A DNA stretch of 8,106 bases, taken from JBKBXU01 sp046313675. Lineage in GTDB: Bacteria > Bacteroidota > Bacteroidia > Cytophagales > Cytophagaceae. The position numbers were made by a program, and so were the translations under genes. The notes beneath the pieces were generated by a model, which worked only from the letters and a program-made list of their open reading frames with translations, had not been told where the DNA came from and made no database searches. Where the stretch lies: NCBI GenBank assembly GCA_046313675.1, contig JBKBXU010000219.1, positions 1-8,106 of the forward strand, read 5' to 3'. This document shows positions 1-5,690 of this stretch, piece by piece; positions within the stretch are counted from its first letter, which is position 1; every line of letters starts with the position of its first letter.

Positions 1-1
1 T

Positions 2-1357
2 AGAAAAACCCTACGATTTTCAAGAGAGCAGGATGTTCAGGAGGTGGAGTTTTACCTTAGCTCTGAAAAAAGCGGAATGCAGCATTATACCATTGAAGTA
101 GCACCGCTTGAAGGAGAATACACCACCAAAAACAACCTCTCCCATGCCTATGTAGACGTTATTGAAGGCCGGGAAAGAATTTTAATACTTGCCCTTACAC
201 CACATCCTGATATTAAAGCTCTGAAAAGCGCTTTAGAAAGTAAAGAAAATTATCAAGTTGAAGTACATATACCCGGGATAAATAAATTTAAGGAAGAAAA
301 ATATGACCTGGTTATCTATCATCAAATCCCGGATTACTCAAATTCTGCACAAGCCTTACTGGACAAATTTTTAAATAAAACTTCTTCACTTTTTATTGTC
401 GGAAACCAGACAAATCTTCAGAAATTCAATGAGATAAATTCTCTGGTCTCAGTCAACAGCCGATCCTGGCAAAAAGACCATGTATCACCGGTGTTTAACA
501 GTTCTTTTGAGCGTTTTAAATTTAAAACAGAAGAATATACGGTTTTAAATAAGTATCCTCCTTTAACCGTGCCATATGGCGATTTTACTACTAAAGAAAA
601 TGCCGAAACCATACTCTTTCAAAAGGTAGGCAACCTTACTACGAACAAGCCTTTGGTGTTAATAAATAAGGATGCTTCAGAATTCAAGTCCGGAGTTATT
701 GCCGGAGAAGGAATCTGGCAATGGAGAATGAATGAATTTGCAGAAACCGGTGAAACAAAAGCATTTGATAAATTCTTTACCAGCCTTAGCCAGTATCTGT
801 CATCGAAAGAAGACAAAAGAAAATTCCGGTTCTACCCAGTGTCCAATGAATTTATGACGACAGACCGGATTTTATTTGAAACCGAGGTTTATAATTCGGT
901 GTATGAAAAGGTTTATGGTCAAAAAATAAACATTAACATTACCAACGAAGAAGGGAATACCACCTCCTACTCCTTTGTAAACAGCGAAGCCGAGTCACGA
1001 TTTGAAGTTAAAGGCTTAAGCCAGGGAATTTATAAATTCTCTGCTTCTTTGGAGCGGGGCGAAAAAGGAGATAAAGTCAATGGCGAGTTCCTTATCAGAG
1101 AATTAGCATTGGAAGCAATGGATGTAACTGCAGACCATGCCTTACTGCGCGCCTTATCGGAGCAAACAGGAGGAAGTTTTACAGGCCCCCTTGAAATGGC
1201 TTCACTAAGTGAGATTATTTCCAAAGAAAAAGCCAAAAGCATCATACACAGCAATGAAGAATTCAATGAAATAATTAACCTTCACTGGCTGCTGATTATC
1301 CTTATTATGCTGGCAAGTATGGAGTGGTTCGTAAGGAAATATAAGGGAGGGTATTGA
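2..1357 (+). CDS. Membrane-anchored Bacteroidota protein (VWA/BatA-like family), 3' part
   Basis: The reading frame is open from base 2, so the gene begins before the window; the first possible start inside it (GTG at 44) lies mid-frame and is not the true start. About 451 residues are visible. They contain an alpha/beta stretch around residues 60-135 (hydrophobic strand ILILALTP, later DLVIYHQIP and SLFIVGNQT), the motif GEGIWQWR near residue 235, a predicted beta-sandwich region rich in alternating hydrophobics, and one C-terminal membrane helix (LLIILIMLAS) followed by EWFVRKYKGGY. From memory, this C-terminal layout and the GEGIWQWR motif match a conserved Bacteroidota protein of about 680-700 residues, whose N-terminus has two membrane helices and a VWA-like domain. 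The bulk would then face the periplasm. Function is unknown; a role in envelope upkeep is only a guess. Family placement is by recall. Confidence 0.8.
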   Translation, partial: RKTLRFSREQDVQEVEFYLSSEKSGMQHYTIEVAPLEGEYTTKNNLSHAYVDVIEGRERILILALTPHPDIKALKSALESKENYQVEVHIPGINKFKEEKYDLVIYHQIPDYSNSAQALLDKFLNKTSSLFIVGNQTNLQKFNEINSLVSVNSRSWQKDHVSPVFNSSFERFKFKTEEYTVLNKYPPLTVPYGDFTTKENAETILFQKVGNLTTNKPLVLINKDASEFKSGVIAGEGIWQWRMNEFAETGETKAFDKFFTSLSQYLSSKEDKRKFRFYPVSNEFMTTDRILFETEVYNSVYEKVYGQKININITNEEGNTTSYSFVNSEAESRFEVKGLSQGIYKFSASLERGEKGDKVNGEFLIRELALEAMDVTADHALLRALSEQTGGSFTGPLEMASLSEIISKEKAKSIIHSNEEFNEIINLHWLLIILIMLASMEWFVRKYKGGY

Positions 1358-1358
1358 T

Positions 1359-1383
1359 AATTTTGAATTTTAAATTTTGAATT
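1359..1383. repeat. AATTTTGAATT direct repeat, two copies
   Basis: The 11-mer AATTTTGAATT occurs at 1359-1369 and again at 1373-1383, directly after the stop of the upstream gene. The sequence is almost pure A+T and could arise by chance. It resembles in style, but not in sequence, the AATTACGAAT repeats further right. Confidence 0.4.
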
Positions 1384-1470
1384 ATTAATTAAAAGCACCT
1401 TACACGTTTAGTGAATAATGCAAGTAAAAACTTCCAGTTGATTAAATATAGAATAAGCTGCTAAATACTA

Positions 1471-1503
1471 AAAAAAAGGCTTACCGAAAGGTGAGCCTTT
1501 TTT
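1471..1503. terminator. Bidirectional intrinsic terminator with GAAA loop
   Basis: The left arm AAAAAAGGCTTACC (1472-1485) pairs with the right arm GGTGAGCCTTTTTT (1490-1503), with one G-T wobble, around a GAAA tetraloop. The A-run on one side and the T-run on the other give a U-tail in both directions. It lies between two convergent genes (stops at 1357 and 1560), so it can end both transcripts. Confidence 0.85.
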
Positions 1504-1559
1504 AGTTCATACTACAGAGTTCCACGGAATAGGATGAAGATCATCCAAGGAAGGCAAGC

Positions 1560-2318
1560 CTAACTTAACCACTCTCCCAAAAGCATAGTAACATGCGTAA
1601 GAATATGTGCGATCATAGCGGCTTCCAAGCCTTTTTTCCAATACAACCAGCCGAATACGATTCCACCCAAAGAATTGGCAAAAATAATATACACTACTAA
1701 ACTAAAATCAGGTTCCGGTATTAATTGGAGAACGGCGGGCAAATGACCAATTCCAAAAATTATGGAAGACAGAACTATGGAAATCCAGAAAACAAGATTG
1801 CTTAGACCTCTAGCAATTTTTGCGCCTATCCATACAAATAGGGTCATCAGTCCGAAGCGCAAAAGAATCTCTTCTGTAATACCCCCATATAAAAACCGTA
1901 CAACCAGAGGCGGATCAAACCTATCCCCCAATTCCAAATAGGCTTGTGGCAAAAAAGGCTCAAAAATGGCAGACACCACCAGAATTAATATTCCGGCAAG
2001 GACACCACCTCCAATACCAAATTTGAGTTGTTGTACAACTAAACCGGAAGCGAATTCACCCTCTAAAAGGCCATTTATTAAAGGCACTCCAAGCTTGACT
2101 TTTTTATGCAGAGCAACACCCACCACAACTGAAATGATCACCAATACAGCAGGATTAATCAGGCTTAACCAACGAAGCTGGTCCTCAGAAATTCCATTTA
2201 ATTGCTTCCTTACCTCCTCCGTCAGAAATTCATCAAGAGACATGGCCAAAAGGCTAAATACCCCTGCCATTCCCAGCAGGAACAAAATAAGGCCAAGTAG
2301 AAAATTTTTATTTTTCAT
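1560..2318 (-). CDS. CPBP family intramembrane protease (CAAX/Abi type)
   Basis: This 252-residue multi-pass membrane protein carries the three marks of the CPBP (CAAX protease and bacteriocin-processing, Abi) family. They are EExxxR at E149-E150/R154 (EEILLR), FxxxH at F188/H192 (FGIGH), and a third motif in the last helix with H238 and H242 (HILTH). The family's known members cleave peptide bonds inside or next to the membrane. An N-terminal hydrophobic helix (residues 6-26) and several further helices fit the usual size. The ATG at 2318 is preceded by an A-rich leader without a clear Shine-Dalgarno site. The gene lies 58 bp downstream of the membrane-protein gene on the same strand, so it may share the sigma-factor transcript, or use its own weak promoter in the gap. 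The substrate is unknown. Alternatives are bacteriocin immunity or general membrane-protein turnover. The family call is firm; the role is inference. Confidence 0.88.
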   Translation of the reverse strand: MKNKNFLLGLILFLLGMAGVFSLLAMSLDEFLTEEVRKQLNGISEDQLRWLSLINPAVLVIISVVVGVALHKKVKLGVPLINGLLEGEFASGLVVQQLKFGIGGGVLAGILILVVSAIFEPFLPQAYLELGDRFDPPLVVRFLYGGITEEILLRFGLMTLFVWIGAKIARGLSNLVFWISIVLSSIIFGIGHLPAVLQLIPEPDFSLVVYIIFANSLGGIVFGWLYWKKGLEAAMIAHILTHVTMLLGEWLS

Positions 2319-2376
2319 AGATTAGTTTTTTTTTTAAAATTACCTAGCAAATATCTACAGAATATATCAAGCAAAC

Positions 2377-2994
2377 TCAATTATGAGCTTCAAATTCTTC
2401 GATTTCTTTCAAAAATTTCTCAGCATATTCAAATTTTTTATCGTATAAATTCTTATAAATCCATAGGATCACAGGATAAGAAACTCCAACGATAAAAAAG
2501 ATCTCAACGAGCCATAGTTTTACATTTTCAAAAATATTCATTCCATGTATGCCCATAAAAAATGTTGGTAAAAGAGCAATTACAAACACTGGCAGCATCA
2601 ACAACTCCATCCTCCTGAATTTTATGACTTTTTTTCTTAAAGAGGTTAAATCCTTCTGTAATTTCAAAATAGAAGAGCCGTAATAATCCACCCCAAAAAA
2701 ACAATTGATCTTAATTAAAGACAATGCCAGATACGCTAAAGCAAATAAGATGCTGATACTACCTGAAATAATAAACTCCGGTTCATTAATAAGTCGAATG
2801 GATACTACTGACGTATACACAATTGTCATAAAAACAACAACAACAGTAATTATCTCGTAGACCAGCGTTTTATGCAATTCATCTTTTGAATTACCAAGAT
2901 TTATTTTTTTTAGTAATTCATGATTCAATCGAAGATTTTCTGAAAGCTTTTTATCATATTGTGCCCATGCACTTTTAAAATCATTTAGTTCCAT
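2377..2994 (-). CDS. Four-pass membrane protein coupled to ECF sigma factor, putative anti-sigma
   Basis: The protein has 205 residues. A charged N-terminal segment (residues 1-42, with LNDFKSAWAQYDKKL and LNHELLKKINL) precedes four hydrophobic helices at about 45-67, 74-96, 131-153 and 160-182. A charged loop lies at about 108-130 and the tail is acidic (EEIEEFEAHN). Its start overlaps the end of the sigma-factor gene by 14 bp, a sign of translational coupling. In Bacteroidota such proteins often follow an ECF sigma gene, and the soluble N-terminus would be placed to hold the sigma factor at the membrane. It lacks the zinc-binding HxxxCxxC of classical ZAS anti-sigma domains, so an anti-sigma role rests on gene order and topology only. 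Confidence 0.75.
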   Translation of the reverse strand: MELNDFKSAWAQYDKKLSENLRLNHELLKKINLGNSKDELHKTLVYEIITVVVVFMTIVYTSVVSIRLINEPEFIISGSISILFALAYLALSLIKINCFFGVDYYGSSILKLQKDLTSLRKKVIKFRRMELLMLPVFVIALLPTFFMGIHGMNIFENVKLWLVEIFFIVGVSYPVILWIYKNLYDKKFEYAEKFLKEIEEFEAHN

Positions 2995-3487
2995 ACGTTT
3001 TATCCTGGTTAAATTGTTCCTTTAATTTTTTCTTGATACGACTAATTTTAGTAGCTACATTGGTTTCAGAGATTCCAAGAATTTCAGCTATATCCTTATA
3101 CTTAATATCATCAAGGTAAAGTAGAATCAAGGCTCTTTCAAGTTCATTTAAATGATTAATAAGTTGATATAACTGCTGAATATTCTCGTCATTCTCAGAA
3201 AAACATTCTGATTCAGAAAGGATTATAATAGAAGCATCAAGGCTTTGGTGATTGTTATGCTTCCGATTACTCCTGTAGAAAGAAATTGCTGTATTTAAAG
3301 CTATTCGATAAATCCATGTACTAAGTTTGATGCGTCCGTCAAATCTTGAAAATGAGTTCCACAACTGAATTAAAATTTCCTGTTGCAAATCTTTTCTGCT
3401 TTCAGGATCGGAACAATAGGAATTGCAAATCTTAAAGATCAGATTGCGATGCTCCTTAACTACAGAAATAAATTTTCCCTTATCCAC
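2981..3487 (-). CDS. RNA polymerase sigma factor, ECF (sigma-70) family
   Basis: This 168-residue protein has the two-domain ECF layout. Sigma region 2 spans about residues 10-75, with the core-binding stretch DLQQEILIQLWNSF and the -10 recognition helix STWIYRIALNTAISFYR. Region 4 spans about 105-156, with a helix-turn-helix in YKDIAEILGISETNVATKI. A low-complexity linker joins them. The start is GTG at 3487: reading upstream in frame, a TGA occurs five codons earlier, and the ATG overlapping this GTG by two bases is in another frame. No Shine-Dalgarno site is visible. The overlapping downstream membrane protein is its likely partner. Its promoter region is cut by a ten-N gap 26 bp upstream, so autoregulation cannot be judged. 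Target genes are unknown; the divergent outer-membrane protein gene is a candidate. Confidence 0.93.
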   Translation of the reverse strand: MDKGKFISVVKEHRNLIFKICNSYCSDPESRKDLQQEILIQLWNSFSRFDGRIKLSTWIYRIALNTAISFYRSNRKHNNHQSLDASIIILSESECFSENDENIQQLYQLINHLNELERALILLYLDDIKYKDIAEILGISETNVATKISRIKKKLKEQFNQDKTYGTK

Positions 3488-3512
3488 ATCAAAAAGTTTT
3501 CATTCACTACAT

Positions 3513-3522
3513 NNNNNNNNNN
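3513..3522. other. Assembly gap (10 N) in divergent promoter region
   Basis: Ten N bases lie between the divergent sigma-factor and outer-membrane-protein genes. The round number suggests a placeholder, so the real distance between them is unknown. Apart from the gap, 3488-3692 holds very AT-rich DNA in which I find no clear promoter match. Confidence 0.9.
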
Positions 3523-3692
3523 TTTGAAAAAAAATCACAGAAAAATAATAATTAAGATTTTTTAAACACTAAACTATACTTTTCCCTAAGTAAAACATAA
3601 GCGCAGCTTCCCACTGCACCACATCTGTGTTTTGTAATTTAGGTGAAAGCTCCTTATTTTTAAATTTCTATTATTTTATTTTAATTGGAGAA

Positions 3693-4406
3693 ATGCTAAA
3701 AAAAATACTCTTTATAACAGGTTTGTTTTTTTGCCTTATAATTATAAATGTAACTGCCCAAATTAAGACTGAGTTAATCCTAAGACATAACATAGGCATA
3801 GGACTTGTATATAACACCCTAAAATTCAGCAACCCCCAAGGCTCTGGCGAAATGATTTACAGTCCTGGAGGTGGCATGGGAATAGAAGTTGGCTTAGGTT
3901 TTTCTCTTAATAAAAACATTGAAGTATATGGCACCATGGGATACCATCAAAATCTGGCATTAAATTCCCATACAAGTAATATGCGTACTGATAGAACCTC
4001 ATTCAGTTTTAACAGAAAAACCTTTTTGTTTGGAGCAAATTATCAGTTCAGATTTACAGAAGGAGGTAGAACAGGATTAAAATTTGGTGGAGGTGGAAGT
4101 TATAATATACCCGGCACAATGTCCATTACTGAATTAAACGTACCTCGAGGGAACTTTAGATATGGATCCGAATTTGGTTTTCATTTTGAAACCGGATTTT
4201 TCCATGAATTTAAAAAATTCGCAATGGTTTACTCCGCAAGATATAGACATTTAAATTTTGATTTTACGGGATACCGGCAAGTAAATAATTTCTCAAGCTC
4301 ACTTTATTTTCTTACTCCGGGTAATTCCCTCTCCTCTTTCAGATATAGGAGTTTAAATGCTAGTGGTATTGACATCTCAATTACTTTTAGAATTAAATTA
4401 AATTAA
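3693..4406 (+). CDS. Outer-membrane beta-barrel protein with signal peptide
   Basis: Starting at the ATG at 3693 gives 237 residues. The frame is open back to a GTG at 3627, but the ATG is preferred: GGAG lies just upstream (3687-3690), and a clean signal peptide begins there (KK, then a hydrophobic core, then NVTA before Q23, the likely cleavage point). The mature part alternates polar and hydrophobic residues in many short strands (for example KTFLFGANYQFRF, GLKFGGGGSYNI, FAMVYSARYRHLNFDF). It ends in ISITFRIKLN, a typical last strand with an aromatic residue. This is the pattern of a small outer-membrane barrel of about eight to ten strands (OmpW/OmpA-barrel-like, DUF-type porin family). 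No ligand or exact family is recognisable. It is transcribed away from the sigma-factor gene, so it might belong to that regulon; this is inference. Confidence 0.8.
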   Translation: MLKKILFITGLFFCLIIINVTAQIKTELILRHNIGIGLVYNTLKFSNPQGSGEMIYSPGGGMGIEVGLGFSLNKNIEVYGTMGYHQNLALNSHTSNMRTDRTSFSFNRKTFLFGANYQFRFTEGGRTGLKFGGGGSYNIPGTMSITELNVPRGNFRYGSEFGFHFETGFFHEFKKFAMVYSARYRHLNFDFTGYRQVNNFSSSLYFLTPGNSLSSFRYRSLNASGIDISITFRIKLN

Positions 4407-4453
4407 AAAGGTAAGGTCTTTTTTTCATGAGTACTCATCCACTGATCAATACC

Positions 4454-4951
4454 TTATTCATCTTCCTCCGGCAAATAGTATTCTATATGAATACCATCTC
4501 CCTGATCCCCGGTTCTTATAAGTATGGGCGTGTCATCTATTCGAATTATAAAATGACTGGCAAATGGCTTCTTGGTACCCTCTTCGGCCGCAAGTTCTAT
4601 ACCTGCAATCTGTTTCCCCGTTAAGCTTTTCCACAGATCAGAATTGGTCGCATCTGTCGTCTTTATTTGCAGTGCTCCCCCAAAACTTTCCTTCACCATT
4701 TTCTTTTCTTCCTCAAGATTAAGTTGATTAAGAGCTATGTGAGGTAGTTCTTCTGAATCACCCGAGGAAATCATTAGTCGTGCACCATCTGAAAAGCAAA
4801 GCTCCGCAGCCAGTAAAAATGAAAACGTTTCATTCTTTTTTGCCACATTTTCCCAAATAAAATAGCTTACTCCGGAAAGTTCTTTTCCACCAAGATTTTG
4901 AAGTAGCTTAATATCTGAGTCTGTGAAATATTGGGTTTCTTCAAGGTTCAT
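4454..4951 (-). CDS. Hypothetical soluble protein with internal duplication
   Basis: This acidic 165-residue protein has no signal peptide or membrane helix, so it is likely cytoplasmic. I do not recognise the family. It seems to contain two related halves. One starts LGGKELSGVSYF (residues 20-31) and continues to SDGARLMISSGDSEELPHI. The other starts LTGKQIAGIEL (110-120) and continues to IDDTPILIRTGDQGDGIHI. In each half a GK-x-L/I-S/A-G-V/I turn is followed, after an insert, by strand-turn-strand ending in a G-D loop. The tail is EEDE. The gene converges on the barrel gene with only 47 bp between the stops. Its ATG at 4951 lies 12 bp from the start of a repeat block, so the repeat unit sits directly in its promoter area. 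Confidence 0.7.
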   Translation of the reverse strand: MNLEETQYFTDSDIKLLQNLGGKELSGVSYFIWENVAKKNETFSFLLAAELCFSDGARLMISSGDSEELPHIALNQLNLEEEKKMVKESFGGALQIKTTDATNSDLWKSLTGKQIAGIELAAEEGTKKPFASHFIIRIDDTPILIRTGDQGDGIHIEYYLPEEDE

Positions 4952-4962
4952 GGTTATATATT

Positions 4963-5106
4963 CAATTACGAATTATTAAATTACAAATTACGAGTAAAAA
5001 AAATAGAAATTACGCAATTCGACTAGAACAATTAATTACGCAATTACCGTATGTCTCAATTTGTGAGATGGCATTTCGTAATTATTTCATTTGAAATTTG
5101 TAATTA
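4963..5106. repeat. Left AATTACGAAT/ATTCGTAATT repeat block
   Basis: The block starts with a 31-bp segment (4963-4993) that matches 5506-5536 in the right block at 28 of 31 positions. A middle part follows with two exact copies of AATTACGCAATT (5008-5019 and 5034-5045) and a small hairpin, TCTCA-ATTTG-TGAGA (5054-5068). The block ends with a segment (5072-5106) resembling 5590-5623 in the right block, with TTCGTAATT at 5075-5083. The core motif runs forward in the first part and inverted in the last part. Confidence 0.75.
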
Positions 5107-5123
5107 TTATTTTTAGTATTTTG
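5097..5123 (+). promoter_or_regulatory. Weak candidate promoter of the four-helix-bundle gene
   Basis: TTTG at 5097-5100 and TATTTTG at 5117-5123 resemble the Bacteroidota -33 (TTTG) and -7 (TAnnTTTG) elements. The -7 match is one base short and the 16-bp spacing is tight. The placement, 18 bp before the ATG at 5142, is reasonable. If real, part of the promoter is supplied by the repeat block. Confidence 0.25.
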
Positions 5124-5141
5124 AAAATTAGACCATTAGCT

Positions 5142-5503
5142 ATGAAAAAGGAGAATATTATCGCTGAAAAAAGCTATTCTTTCGCTCTAACGATCGTCAA
5201 AATATTTCGCCACCTGACAGAAGAAAAAAAAGAATATGTTCTTTCCCGGCAGTTACTAAAAAGTGGAACCTCAATTGGTGCAAATATTGAAGAGGCAATT
5301 GGGGTGCAATCCACAAAAGATTTTTATGCTAAACTTACAATTTCTTATAAAGAGGCAAGAGAAACCGATATTGGATCAGACTTTTGCGAGACAGCAATTT
5401 CCTTAGCTCTTCCCTGGCAGATGCCTTACTAAAAGATTGTGAAGAACTACTTAGGATCATTGGGGCTATCCAAATAAGCATCAAACGGGGAATGGAAAAA
5501 TAA
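5142..5503 (+). pseudogene. Four-helix-bundle protein (23S rRNA IVS protein family), frameshifted
   Basis: The ATG at 5142 opens a frame reading MKKENIIAEKSYSFALTIVK, then LSRQLLKSGTSIGANIEEA and FYAKLTISYKEARETD. This is the signature of the small four-helix-bundle family first known from 23S rRNA intervening sequences (TIGR02436, S23-like), which is distantly related to the Avd proteins of diversity-generating retroelements. After ARETD the frame drifts into unrelated residues and stops at 5432. Adding one T within GATATTGG (5367-5374) restores the family's usual continuation, DYWIRLLRDSNFLSSSLADA then LLKDCEELLRIIGAIQIS, ending at the TAA at 5501-5503. That gives 120 residues, the normal length. 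So one base is missing, by mutation or sequencing error. An upstream TTG at 5091 is in frame but lies inside the repeat block and is unlikely. The protein's function is not established. Confidence 0.85.
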
Positions 5504-5505
5504 GA

Positions 5506-5624
5506 CAATTACAAATTATTTAATTACGAATTACGAACAGTTCAATATACACATGCATCATTCGTAATTTCCCCATTCGTAATTGTTTCCATTCGTAATT
5601 GTTTCATTCTTAATTCGTAATTAC
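5506..5624. repeat. Right AATTACGAAT/ATTCGTAATT repeat block with tandem units
   Basis: The block begins three bases after the restored stop codon of the four-helix-bundle gene. Its first 31 bp match the left block. It then carries four exact copies of ATTCGTAATT (5560-5569, 5575-5584, 5591-5600, 5613-5622) and one degenerate copy, with a spacer like GTTTC or TCCCC, giving a 15-16 bp period. A 13-bp perfect inverted repeat (5521-5533 with 5611-5623) allows the block to fold back on itself. Confidence 0.75.
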
Positions 5625-5628
5625 ATTT

Positions 5629-5687
5629 GTTAATATAACTAACAAAAATCCCTCAAAATTCGTTACCTTTGAGTTAGTATTATTAAC
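5629..5687. promoter_or_regulatory. Paired palindromic operator-like sites at the dnaE promoter
   Basis: GTTAATATAACTAAC (5629-5643) and GTTAGTATTATTAAC (5673-5687) each fit the palindrome GTTAnTnnnAnTAAC. They match each other at 12 of 15 positions directly and 13 of 15 inverted. They are 44 bp apart, about four helical turns. They flank the -7 element, the first over the expected -33 region and the second over the expected transcription start. This is the usual layout for a dimeric repressor. The regulator is not in the window. Confidence 0.45.
5664..5671 (+). promoter_or_regulatory. Bacteroidota -7 element of the dnaE gene
   Basis: TACCTTTG is an exact match to TAnnTTTG and lies 19 bp before the ATG at 5691. 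No TTTG is found at the expected -33 distance, so the promoter may need an activator or be naturally weak. Confidence 0.5.
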
Positions 5688-5690
5688 AAC

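Larger units (their letters stand above)
4963..5624. other. Candidate repeat-bounded unit carrying the four-helix-bundle gene
   Basis: The unit has a left repeat block, a small gene and a right repeat block. Its outer ends form a perfect 12-bp inverted repeat, AATTACGAATTA at 4964-4975 and TAATTCGTAATT at 5611-5622. The two blocks also match each other as direct repeats. No transposase is present and I see no clear target-site duplication. If transcribed, the ends could pair and enclose the gene in a long stem, as in 23S rRNA intervening sequences, where members of this protein family are found. Treating it as one element is inference. Confidence 0.4.

Noticed and set aside
1966..2325. Plus-strand 119-codon frame opposite the CPBP gene
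   Set aside because: It is a shadow of the membrane protein gene with no recognisable domain.
3627..3692. Upstream GTG start for the barrel protein
   Set aside because: It would put 22 residues before an otherwise clean signal peptide; the ATG at 3693 has GGAG just upstream.
4405..4425. Possible weak terminator AAAAAG...CTTTTT after the barrel gene
   Set aside because: The stem is almost all A-T with one G-C pair and a tiny or wobble-closed loop; too weak to call.
4427..4438. Perfect palindrome ATGAGTACTCAT between the convergent genes
   Set aside because: A single 12-bp palindrome with no second copy, located between two gene ends, is expected to occur by chance now and then.
5091..5141. 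Upstream extension of the four-helix-bundle frame to a TTG at 5091
   Set aside because: The extra residues come from the repeat block and are not typical of the family; the ATG at 5142 gives the usual N-terminus.
4963..5624. CRISPR-like array in the repeat blocks
   Set aside because: Units are short, irregular and occur in both orientations; spacers are 5-6 bases and similar to one another, and there are no cas genes.
4952..5690. Diversity-generating retroelement, suggested by the Avd-related fold
   Set aside because: No reverse transcriptase or template/variable repeat pair is present; the relation is only at the level of fold family.
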